From an uncultured Anaerolineae bacterium (GTDB lineage Bacteria; Chloroflexota; Anaerolineae; Anaerolineales; Villigracilaceae), in assembly GCA_903822545.1 (NCBI GenBank), contig CAIJPN010000094.1, forward strand, positions 1 through 33,499: DNA of 33,499 nt, given 5' to 3'. The translations under genes were made by a program, and so were the position numbers. Each line of letters starts with the position of its first letter. The stretch's first letter is position 1. The notes beneath the pieces are model-generated. The model searched no databases and was not told the origin of the DNA. It worked only from the letters and a program-made list of their open reading frames with translations. Positions 16,746-24,130 of this stretch are shown here, in pieces.

Positions 16746-16902
16746 TAACCCAAGTTGCTACCTTGATATGTCAAACTGCCTTTTTGCAAGGAGTTCCCTC
16801 ACCCCGGCCCTCTCCCAAAGGGAGAGGGGGGTAATTCCCTTCCCCCGCCGGGGGAAGGGCCAGGGATGAGGGCGATTGCGCCCAAGGTAGCAACTTGGGT
16901 TA
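16746..16902. repeat. Element with perfect 20-bp terminal inverted repeats
   Basis: taacccaagttgctaccttg at 16746-16765 is matched exactly by its reverse complement at 16883-16902. The 157-base unit encodes nothing. Its interior holds a separate palindromic repeat (16796-16872), which looks inserted because copies of that inner repeat elsewhere in the window lack these outer arms. The layout is that of a MITE-like, non-autonomous element; no target-site duplication is obvious. Confidence 0.75.
16796..16872. repeat. CCCTCACCCC palindromic repeat, intergenic copy
   Basis: A 77-base composite palindrome. The ends ccctcaccccggcc and ggccagggatgaggg are near-complementary. Inside are two hairpins: ctctccc/gggagag with an AAA loop, and cttccccc/gggggaag with a GCC loop. 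A same-type full-length copy sits inside menE (32315-32393) and a shorter one inside menH (30358-30399). Confidence 0.82.
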
Positions 16903-16997
16903 TTTATGACAAATGTCACGAACAGGATGTGATAAAAAACTCGCCAGGAGGGGCTGTTTTCGTTACAATAGGCTAAAGCCTGGACCAATAACTGCCT

Positions 16998-17158
16998 ATG
17001 GTTTTCTCAAAGTCGCTTGACAAAATAACGATGTCATTGCGAGGCAGCGGTTTTTGCTGCCGAAGCAATCTCCCAAAGTTCAGTTTTGCCGGTTTAACGG
17101 GAGACTGCTTCGGGCTAACGCCCTCGCAGCGACATTTCTCGGACTTTGAGAAAGCCAT
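16998..17158. repeat. Composite inverted-repeat element around a TGCGAG repeat
   Basis: Outer arms atggttttctcaaagtc (16998-17014) and gactttgagaaagccat (17142-17158) match with one mismatch in 17. They enclose the TGTCATTGCGAG-type repeat at 17031-17135. The second copy of the inner repeat (30617-30746) lacks the outer arms, so this looks like one element inside another, as in the neighbouring unit at 16746-16902. Confidence 0.68.
17031..17135. repeat. TGTCATTGCGAG/GAAGCAATCT palindromic repeat, copy A
   Basis: The termini atgtcattgcgagg and cctcgcagcgacat form imperfect inverted repeats. Next come gcagc/gctgc (a hairpin), gaagcaatctccc, a core aagttcagttttgccgg, gggagactgcttcg and a gggc/gccc hairpin. 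The same order of blocks is found at 30617-30746. Non-coding; similar strings are, from memory, common between genes in environmental bacterial genomes. Confidence 0.72.
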
Positions 17159-17178
17159 GTAACTGCCAGGGCTGCGCA

Positions 17179-17211
17179 TTGGGCAGCCGGTTGGGCAGTC
17201 CCTATTGGGCA
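17179..17211 (+). promoter_or_regulatory. Three TTGGGCA repeats upstream of the priming transferase
   Basis: TTGGGCA occurs at 17179-17185, 17191-17197 and 17205-17211, starts 12 and 14 bases apart, just before the priming-transferase gene at 17239. Such spacing could be regulator half-sites, but no promoter boxes were recognised and the repeat may be chance. Confidence 0.22.
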
Positions 17212-17238
17212 AAAACGAGGTTTGGCCAAAATTTTGCG

Positions 17239-18690
17239 ATGAGAATCGAATTCGACCATAATATCAACCTGCCAGTCTTGCCCTGGTACAAGCGCCATGC
17301 CCGGTTTTGGATGGGGTGTGCGCTGTTCCTGGCGGACGTGTTGGGGTTTACGATGGCTGGCCTGCTGGTCAGGTGGACCCGATATCTTTTGCAGCATAAC
17401 TGGGATACCTCTACCCTTGAAACCATCTACCTGGCTTCCCTCTTCAGTGTGATTTCATTTATACTGCGCGGCTTATACCCTGGGATTGGCATTTCCCCGG
17501 TTTCAGAGCTGCGCACACTCACGATCACCACCAGCATTGTGGCCCTGGCGCTATCGAGCACATCTTTATATATCCCCAGCCTGGCCCATTTCTCACGCAT
17601 GAGCCAGGGGCTGTTCTGGCTGTTTGGGCTGCCGATCCTGCCAATTTTCCGGATCGGTACCCGCTATCTCCTGTCACGTTCCCCGGCCTGGGGAGAGCCA
17701 GTCATCTTGCTGGGCAGTGGTGAACGCACCCAGTTTTTGTATGAGCACCTGTTTTACCGGAGAATGCTGGGCTTCGACCCGGTCTTGATCAGCATGGAAA
17801 GCGAATCGGTAAAAGATGCCATCGAAAAATCCGGTGAAAACATCCTCAAGCTGCTTGAGCACCCGCAGGTTTTTCACAAAATGGGGATCAAGACCGCCAT
17901 TGTCACATCTGGAACCATCCCTGAACCCACCCGCACCCGCCTGCTGCATATGCAGGGCAGCGTGTTCGAACGCATCATCAAAGTGCCCGACCAGCATGAT
18001 CTCGGCAGCCTGGGCGTTTCGACGCTGGATATGGATGGGGTGTTTGCCTTCGAAGTCCACCAAAACCTGGGTAGCTTCTCGCGGCGCTTTTCAAAGCGCC
18101 TGCTCGACCTGATCCTGACGATTGTTGGCGGGATACTGATTATGCCATTCATCCTGCTGATCGCCTGGGCCATTCACCAGAGTTCACCGGGGGAAATTTT
18201 CTACAAGCACACCCGCATTGGCAAGGGCGGGAAGCCCTTTAAAGCCTGGAAGTTTCGCACCATGATCAGCAATGCCGACGAGGCGCTGGAGAAAACCCTG
18301 AGCGAAAACGCCGACCTGCGCTCCGAATGGGAGATCACCCAAAAACTAAAAAACGATCCACGCATTACCCCCATCGGGCGGTTCCTGCGCAAGTTCAGCC
18401 TGGATGAACTGCCGCAATTATGGAATGTGCTGCGCGGCGAAATGAGCCTGGTGGGGCCCCGGCCGTGTGTAGAGAACCAGCTCCCATTCTATGGCAGCGA
18501 CCTGGATCTGTACCTGGCTGTGCTGCCGGGCCTGACCGGGCTGTGGCAGGTATCGGGGCGCAACAACACCTCCTATGCAGAGCGCGTCCGGCTGGATAGT
18601 TACTATGTGCGCAACTGGTCAACCTGGATGGATTTGTGGATTCTTTTCAAAACCATTTGGGTGGTGCTCAAACATGACGGGGCGTATTAA
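17239..18690 (+). CDS. Undecaprenyl-phosphate sugar-phosphate transferase (WbaP/WcaJ-like)
   Basis: Polyisoprenyl-phosphate hexose-1-phosphate transferase, 483 residues, which starts the repeat unit by linking a sugar phosphate to undecaprenyl phosphate. The N-terminal part (about 22-145) contains several hydrophobic membrane segments. A CoA-binding-like Rossmann region follows (PVILLGSGERT, 154-164). The C-terminal bacterial sugar transferase domain (about 286-483) has RLLDLILTIVGGILI (membrane re-entrant helix), KAWKFRTM, FSLDELPQLWNVL with the catalytic Asp389-Glu390 pair, EMSLVGPRP and GLTGLWQVSGR. I start at the ATG at 17239. An open frame extends upstream to 17146 but reads through the repeat arm and gives non-family residues. 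The ribosome site is weak. Length and motifs fit long PglC-superfamily enzymes closely. Confidence 0.92.
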   Translation: MRIEFDHNINLPVLPWYKRHARFWMGCALFLADVLGFTMAGLLVRWTRYLLQHNWDTSTLETIYLASLFSVISFILRGLYPGIGISPVSELRTLTITTSIVALALSSTSLYIPSLAHFSRMSQGLFWLFGLPILPIFRIGTRYLLSRSPAWGEPVILLGSGERTQFLYEHLFYRRMLGFDPVLISMESESVKDAIEKSGENILKLLEHPQVFHKMGIKTAIVTSGTIPEPTRTRLLHMQGSVFERIIKVPDQHDLGSLGVSTLDMDGVFAFEVHQNLGSFSRRFSKRLLDLILTIVGGILIMPFILLIAWAIHQSSPGEIFYKHTRIGKGGKPFKAWKFRTMISNADEALEKTLSENADLRSEWEITQKLKNDPRITPIGRFLRKFSLDELPQLWNVLRGEMSLVGPRPCVENQLPFYGSDLDLYLAVLPGLTGLWQVSGRNNTSYAERVRLDSYYVRNWSTWMDLWILFKTIWVVLKHDGAY

Positions 18691-18692
18691 AA

Positions 18693-18716
18693 AACTACGG
18701 GTATAATAGCGTAGTT
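18693..18716 (+). promoter_or_regulatory. Inverted repeat with TATAAT in its loop, possible promoter
   Basis: aactacg (18693-18699) pairs with cgtagtt (18710-18716), and the ten-base loop contains TATAAT at 18702-18707, a perfect -10 box. It lies in the 52-base gap before the Wzc-like gene. No good -35 is found 17 bases upstream. It could be an operator-covered promoter or a small mRNA hairpin. Confidence 0.35.
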
Positions 18717-18742
18717 AATCTCACAATGGGACTTTGTATTTC

Positions 18743-20662
18743 ATGGAAAAAAATAACGATACCGAAAATTTAGAATTTGACCTGATCGATACCGCGGTGA
18801 TAAAACGCTATTTTGGGCTGCTCTGGCAATGGGCCTGGGCTATTGCCCTGGCTGGCGCGCTCGGGGCGGTGGGAGCTTTCTTATATAGCAAATCGCAAAC
18901 CCCCATCTATACAACCAGCACACGTGTGATGGTAGCCCGGCCAGCCCAGGAACAAACCACCGACCTGACCCGCACCCTCAGCAACCAGCAGATCGCCGAT
19001 ACCTATGCCCAACTGGCGAAGCTCACGCCTGTGCTGCAAAAAGTTTCAGACAACCTGGGCGGCATCCCTGTCGAAAGCGGCATGATCAGCGCTTATGCAA
19101 TTACCAACACCCAGCTGGTCGAACTTACGGTGATAAATACAGACCCTCGCCAGGCGGTTGCGATTGCCAACGAGCTTGTCAATGTGACCATGGAGCAAAA
19201 CGACCAGATCCAATCGGGGCGTTATAACCAGGTGGAAGCCAACCTGAACACCCAGATTGCAGATATGGAAAAGCAGATCAACCAGGTGCAGGAAAAAATC
19301 GACCAGCGCAACCAGGAACTGCTGACAGAACAAAAGATCGAGCTGCAGACCCGGCTCCAGGGTGTCCAGGATGAAGTTACCGCAACCCAATCTGAAATCA
19401 ATCGCCTGAGCAGTATTGGCACGCCTGAAAGCCAGAATCGCGTCAGCGAACTGCGCAGCAGCCTGACCCAACTGCAATCCCTGTATAACTCTTACCAGCA
19501 GTCCTATACCCAGCTGGTTGTGCAGGGCAAACTGGTCAATACAGCCGACCCGCAGCTCACCCGGCTGGATAAAACCTACCAGCTTTACCAGCAGATTTAC
19601 GTCAACCTGATCAACAGCCGCGAGTCGGTTCGCCTGGCCAAGCTGCAATATACCACCAACGTGGTGCAGCTTGAGCCGCCAGCGCTGCCCTTGCTCCCGG
19701 TGCGTCCCAACGTGACCGGGAATACCATCGCTGGCCTGCTGGCCGGGCTGGTGCTGGCAGTTGTGGCCATCTTTGTGGTTGATTTCCTCGATGACAGCAT
19801 CAAGACCGTCAGCGATGTGCGCAACCTGCTCGGCCTGAACGTAATGGGTTTTATTGGGGAACTGGATAAAGACCCGGAAAAAGGCGTGGAAGGGTTGTTT
19901 GTAGCCGACCATCCGCGCTCACCGGTGACAGAATCGTTCCGCACGCTGCGCACCGCCCTCGAGTTTGCCGGTGTAGATAAGCCCATCCAGTCACTGCTGG
20001 TTACCAGCGCCGGGCCCGGTGAAGGCAAAACCACCATTGCCACCAACCTGGCAGGTGTGCTCGCGCAAAGCGGCAAACGCGTCCTGTTGATTGATGCGGA
20101 TATGCGCCGGCCCAATGTTCACCGCCCGTTGGGGCTGCCAAACCGCTACGGCCTGAGCGATATTTTCCGTGGCACCGCCAGGATGACCGATGTCATCCAG
20201 ACCTTCGAAGGGCCAAACAGCACAACCTTCCAGGTGATTACCACCGGGGCACTGCCGCCCAACCCGGCAGAGCTAATTGCATCGGAGAAAATGTCCGCCA
20301 TTATCAAGGAAGCCGCAACACTGGTGGATATCCTGCTGGTGGATAGCGCCCCGTTGATCGTCACCGATCCCCAGGTGCTGTCCCAACGTCTCGAAGGCAG
20401 CCTGATCGTAATCCACACCGGTGAAACCCGCGCGGATGCCACACGCTATGCGGTTGACCAGCTGCATTCCAGCGGCGGGCACCTGCTTGGAACAGTTCTA
20501 AATCGCATCCAGCGCCGCCATGCCAACTATGGCACGCACTACGCCCCCTATTATTACCAGAACAGCGATTATTTCAAAAAGCCTAAATCCCGGGGTGTGT
20601 TTGCCCGCTTCCAGGCCAGACTCCGCAAAGCCATCCCATCCACACCCTCAGATAAAAAGTAA
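18743..20662 (+). CDS. Fused Wzz/BY-kinase polysaccharide co-polymerase (Wzc-like)
   Basis: Chain-length regulator and tyrosine autokinase in one 639-residue chain. Residues 15-60 form the Wzz N-terminal domain, with a membrane helix at about 30-48 and the extracytoplasmic part to about 320, including a long coiled coil (about 150-260). The second membrane helix is at 327-349. The proline-rich PALPLLPVRP precedes it, as in Wzz proteins. The kinase domain has Walker A SAGPGEGKTT (422-431), Walker A' LLIDADMRRPN (448-458) and Walker B ILLVDSAP (530-537). The tail is tyrosine-rich (Tyr596, 600, 603-605, 610), the likely phosphorylation cluster. The ATG at 18743 is preferred; a TTG at 18734 is in frame. 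It should cooperate with a Wzy polymerase not found here, and with the LysM and DUF4012 proteins downstream. Confidence 0.92.
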   Translation: MEKNNDTENLEFDLIDTAVIKRYFGLLWQWAWAIALAGALGAVGAFLYSKSQTPIYTTSTRVMVARPAQEQTTDLTRTLSNQQIADTYAQLAKLTPVLQKVSDNLGGIPVESGMISAYAITNTQLVELTVINTDPRQAVAIANELVNVTMEQNDQIQSGRYNQVEANLNTQIADMEKQINQVQEKIDQRNQELLTEQKIELQTRLQGVQDEVTATQSEINRLSSIGTPESQNRVSELRSSLTQLQSLYNSYQQSYTQLVVQGKLVNTADPQLTRLDKTYQLYQQIYVNLINSRESVRLAKLQYTTNVVQLEPPALPLLPVRPNVTGNTIAGLLAGLVLAVVAIFVVDFLDDSIKTVSDVRNLLGLNVMGFIGELDKDPEKGVEGLFVADHPRSPVTESFRTLRTALEFAGVDKPIQSLLVTSAGPGEGKTTIATNLAGVLAQSGKRVLLIDADMRRPNVHRPLGLPNRYGLSDIFRGTARMTDVIQTFEGPNSTTFQVITTGALPPNPAELIASEKMSAIIKEAATLVDILLVDSAPLIVTDPQVLSQRLEGSLIVIHTGETRADATRYAVDQLHSSGGHLLGTVLNRIQRRHANYGTHYAPYYYQNSDYFKKPKSRGVFARFQARLRKAIPSTPSDKK

Positions 20663-20666
20663 CCGC

Positions 20667-21569
20667 ATGACAACTTTCCCTCGGCAAACAAACCAACCTG
20701 CACCCATATACTGCCCATACATTGGCTTGTCAAATGACCCCGGAAGCCTGGTGGCTTACGCATCCTCATCCAATGTATGCCATCACTGCCATCCACGCGC
20801 CATTCCAGCCGTCGGCCACCAGAGTGAATTCTGCCTGAGCAAGAACCATACTGAGTGCCCACTTTTTGAAGTGGTTGGCGATACAGTCATGCCTGAATCC
20901 ATCCGCCATACAGACAGGTCGGCTCAATCCCGGGCCTCGCAGCGTTCTGCGCGCTCAAAACAGACCCTGACCTTCTGGGTGGCGACAGCAGGGTTTTTCT
21001 TGCTGGCAATTATGCTGGGTGGGATGGTTTTCAGCGGTATCTTACCAGTCAACCCCGAGCCAACTCCCACCTTCCTGCCGCCGGCCAACCGCACGCAGGT
21101 TACCAACACGCCAAGCCCAACGGTCACAGCCACCATTACCCCAACCAGGGTGCGCCCCACGGCAACCATCGCAGTCACGCCCACCGCAACCATCCAGGCG
21201 GCGGTATTGTTGATAACAGACACTGAACTCGGCACAGAGCGCAAGTTTATCATTCACCTGATGCAGGATGGGGAAAATCTCGACCTGCTCTCCAAGCGCC
21301 ACAATACATCCCAAACCGCCATCCTGGCGATCACATACAAACTCGTTGCGCCCGTTTGGGCCGGCAAGATGATCGTCATCCCGATTGGGCAAAAAGATGT
21401 CAGTGACCTGCCTGCCCTGCAGCCTTACGAAGTAACCCAGCCGGAAGTAACCCTTTTAGACCTGGCCCAGATCCTGGGGGTCAGCATTACCGACCTGATC
21501 ACTTACAATGGCTGTGAAGATTGCCGCATCAAACAGGGTAGCTGGATTTTGGTGCCGCGCGTGCCATAA
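20667..21569 (+). CDS. Cys-rich, single-span membrane protein with LysM-type domains
   Basis: Protein of 300 residues from the ATG at 20667, four bases after the Wzc stop; an earlier in-frame start lies inside the Wzc gene and is rejected. The N-terminus has CPYIGL (16-21) with Cys38, Cys41, Cys56 and Cys64 (FCLSKNHTECPLF), a putative metal-binding module of a form I associate with Chloroflexota proteins. A membrane helix lies at about 102-126, then a Thr/Pro-rich linker (130-177) that would cross the wall. Two LysM-like units follow: FIIHLMQDGENLDLLSKRHN with GKMIVIPI, and PEVTLLDLAQILGVSITDLI with WILVPRVP. It probably anchors the polysaccharide machinery to peptidoglycan. The link between a cytoplasmic Cys module and an external LysM part suggests signalling or scaffolding, which is inference. 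Confidence 0.75.
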   Translation: MTTFPRQTNQPAPIYCPYIGLSNDPGSLVAYASSSNVCHHCHPRAIPAVGHQSEFCLSKNHTECPLFEVVGDTVMPESIRHTDRSAQSRASQRSARSKQTLTFWVATAGFFLLAIMLGGMVFSGILPVNPEPTPTFLPPANRTQVTNTPSPTVTATITPTRVRPTATIAVTPTATIQAAVLLITDTELGTERKFIIHLMQDGENLDLLSKRHNTSQTAILAITYKLVAPVWAGKMIVIPIGQKDVSDLPALQPYEVTQPEVTLLDLAQILGVSITDLITYNGCEDCRIKQGSWILVPRVP

Positions 21570-21602
21570 AGCCAGTACGCACCTTTGGATAAACGCATTT
21601 TC

Positions 21603-24128
21603 ATGGAAGATAATTCCTTTGCACCAGAATTATTAAAAACCATCTTAAATTCTTTGCGAGACCCGCGTATCCTTGATAGTCACCCCTGGCAATATACGCG
21701 CTTCGTCCAGCAATATGTGGATGAACATCCCGAAGCAACCGAGCAACCGCCAGGCACCCAGCTTGCCCTGGCGGTTGCTGATTTGTTCCGGCAGTTCATA
21801 CCCACTTCCCCACCCCGCCGTAAAAAACGCATCGACACCCGTTGGGCCGAGTTTGGCATCCTGGCGGCCAATTATTTTGCCCCTTTCTTGTTTGGCAAAC
21901 CCTACCCGCGTTCACTGCGCGATTCCTGGGATCAAATCGATGCAGCGATCCTGCTCTTCGTTTTTTCGAGCGAATCAGGGCTGGGTGACGAACAGCGCAG
22001 CACTTACCAGCTGGTAGATGGGGAGGTTGAATCCGCCGCCAACAGCACGCTCAGCGATTGGCACCGCAACGGCCTGGAGCGCTTCGCCCAGTTTGTGGGG
22101 GAGCGCGAACAAACCCTGCAGATCGCCGTCCCCGAAAAAGCCCCCGTAGAGACCCCCAAAAAGAAATTCCCGTTCGCAAAAGTCATCCTGGCGATCCTCC
22201 TTATTGCCAGCCTGGCGGCGGCATCCCTGCTCGGCTGGAAAGCCTGGCGCATCAATACGATTGCCCAGGCCCTGCTGGCAGATGCCCGGGCTGCGCAACA
22301 GATCAAAATTTCGCCCGAAACACCCGAAACCCTGCTGCAAGCCGGCCCGATCCTTGAAAGCGCGCGCACCAACCTGTATGCCCTGGATGCGGAAGTGCGC
22401 CCCTACCTGTGGGTCGCGCCCAGGCTGGCCTGGGTGCCCACTTATGGCGGCGAAATCGCCAACGCAGAAGCGCTGCTCGATTTTTCGTTAGCGCTGTTGG
22501 ATGCTGCCGACCAGCTTTATCCAACCGCCGAAAGCCTCATCCAGGCCATCAGCCAGGAAGATGGCTCCGGCCTGGATGGAATCATCAGCACCCTGGTACA
22601 GGCCAGCCCGCAGTTTACCGGCGCGCTGGCCGATCTGGAGCGCGCCCAGGCCGCCCGCCAGCGTATTGATACCGGCGCGCTGATGCCCCAGCTGCGCGAC
22701 ATCCTGGTCGAGCAATACGACCCACGCATCGCTATGGTGCGCCAGGGGCTACTGGCGGCCCAGGCTTTGCCCGATACCCTGGGCGCAGCTGGAACGTCCC
22801 GGACTTACCTGGTGATGGTTCAAAATGAAGATGAAATCCGCTCCACGGGCGGTTACCTGACGGCAGTCGGGCAGGTGGTGGCTGAAAATGGGCACATCCG
22901 CATCACAGGGTTTGAAGACGCATATGCGGTGGATGACTTGAACAAAACCTATCCCACCGCGCCCTGGCAATTGAACAGTTATATGGATGCTGAGATCCTG
23001 ATGCTGCGCGATGCCAACTGGTTCCCCGATTTTCCCAAAACCGCCGAATGGGTGGAATACCTGTACGCCTACACGCGCGCGCCCAACATCGATGGACTGA
23101 TCGCGGTAGATCAATATTCCATTGTCCAGTTCCTGGCAATCCTGGGGCCGGTTCAACTTGAAGGGGTAGACGAACCCATCTCTGCAGAGAATGTCATCGA
23201 ATTTATCCGCAAATCCAAAACACCGCCGCCGGGCGTCTCCCCAACAGAATGGGATCGCAAAGCATCCATCGAAAAACTGGCGAAGCCGCTGTTTGAAAAG
23301 GTGTTCAGCGGGCAGGGTATTAATTGGCAGGCGCTCATCAAGACCGGGCAGCAGCTTCTCGACCAGAAGCATATCCTGGTCTTCATCAAAGATCCCACCC
23401 TTGCTGAGATCATTGCCGGGCAAAAATGGGATGGGCGCATCAGCCCAACCCTGGGGGATTACCTGATGGTGATCGATTCAAATGTGGGCATCAACAAAGC
23501 CAACGCTTATGTTTCGCAGGAAATAAGCTACCAGGTTAACCTGACCGAAATTTTGAAACCCGCCAGCCGCCTGGCAATCAGCCACCATAACCTTTCCCCG
23601 CTCTTTGTTCCCTGCGAACCAGGTCTGTCTCAAGATTATACGGTTCACCCCGAGCTGGAATTCCAGAAATATTACAACAGCATGGGTTGTTACATCAACT
23701 ACCTGCGGGTCTACACGCCCAGCGGGACCAAACTGGGCGGGGCGACCCCGCACGCCGTTCCAGGGGAGTGGCTGGCAGGCGAGGAACCGGCCCCTGCCCG
23801 GGTAGATGTGCTGGATGAAAACATCAAAGGCATCCAGGCATTTGGAACACTGCTGGCTGTTCCCACCGGCGAGACGGTGCAAACGGCTTTCAAATTTTCG
23901 CTGCCCCCCAACATTATCTTGAAACGCGGGAATACGTACCTTTACAGGCTGCTCATCCAAAAACAACCCGGAACCATCGCCATTCCCCTGAACCTGTCTG
24001 TCAGCTTGCCCCCAAAAGCATCCAATATCCAGCTCCCGGCCGGCGCAGTGCTAGACGGGAACCTGGTGACAATCCAACTTAAATTGCTTGAAGATACAAC
24101 GGTGGAAATTATCTTCGACCTGCCCTGA
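21603..24128 (+). CDS. DUF4012-domain membrane protein
   Basis: Large protein of 841 residues with a DUF4012 domain. Residues 1-190 are a soluble N-terminal region I do not recognise. A membrane helix is at about 193-212 after a Lys-rich stretch (PKKKFPF). The extracytoplasmic part includes LVMVQNEDEIRSTGGYL (403-419), the signature of DUF4012, and continues to about 660, followed by a beta-rich C-terminus. The family is common in polysaccharide clusters of Chloroflexota and Actinobacteria, and a role in attaching or processing surface polysaccharide has been suggested by context only. The ATG at 21603 is preferred over an in-frame TTG at 21585. It is the last gene of the locus; its stop is two bases from the stop of the convergent sensor kinase. 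Confidence 0.85.
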   Translation: MEDNSFAPELLKTILNSLRDPRILDSHPWQYTRFVQQYVDEHPEATEQPPGTQLALAVADLFRQFIPTSPPRRKKRIDTRWAEFGILAANYFAPFLFGKPYPRSLRDSWDQIDAAILLFVFSSESGLGDEQRSTYQLVDGEVESAANSTLSDWHRNGLERFAQFVGEREQTLQIAVPEKAPVETPKKKFPFAKVILAILLIASLAAASLLGWKAWRINTIAQALLADARAAQQIKISPETPETLLQAGPILESARTNLYALDAEVRPYLWVAPRLAWVPTYGGEIANAEALLDFSLALLDAADQLYPTAESLIQAISQEDGSGLDGIISTLVQASPQFTGALADLERAQAARQRIDTGALMPQLRDILVEQYDPRIAMVRQGLLAAQALPDTLGAAGTSRTYLVMVQNEDEIRSTGGYLTAVGQVVAENGHIRITGFEDAYAVDDLNKTYPTAPWQLNSYMDAEILMLRDANWFPDFPKTAEWVEYLYAYTRAPNIDGLIAVDQYSIVQFLAILGPVQLEGVDEPISAENVIEFIRKSKTPPPGVSPTEWDRKASIEKLAKPLFEKVFSGQGINWQALIKTGQQLLDQKHILVFIKDPTLAEIIAGQKWDGRISPTLGDYLMVIDSNVGINKANAYVSQEISYQVNLTEILKPASRLAISHHNLSPLFVPCEPGLSQDYTVHPELEFQKYYNSMGCYINYLRVYTPSGTKLGGATPHAVPGEWLAGEEPAPARVDVLDENIKGIQAFGTLLAVPTGETVQTAFKFSLPPNIILKRGNTYLYRLLIQKQPGTIAIPLNLSVSLPPKASNIQLPAGAVLDGNLVTIQLKLLEDTTVEIIFDLP

Positions 24129-24130
24129 AA

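Noticed and set aside
16796-16872. CRISPR-like or tRNA-like structure in the palindromic region
   Set aside because: There are no regularly spaced identical repeats with spacers and no cloverleaf with CCA-type features; hairpins belong to dispersed palindromic elements.
17146-17238. N-terminal extension of the priming transferase
   Set aside because: The added residues come from the arm of the inverted-repeat element and are Cys/Gly-rich, unlike the family's N-terminus.
19046-19912. 288-codon frame on the - strand within the Wzc-like gene
   Set aside because: Complement of the coiled-coil part of a clear Wzz/BY-kinase; no family motif and no ribosome site.
22749-23423. 224-codon - strand frame inside the DUF4012 gene
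   Set aside because: Antisense shadow of a G+C-rich gene, no recognisable domain.
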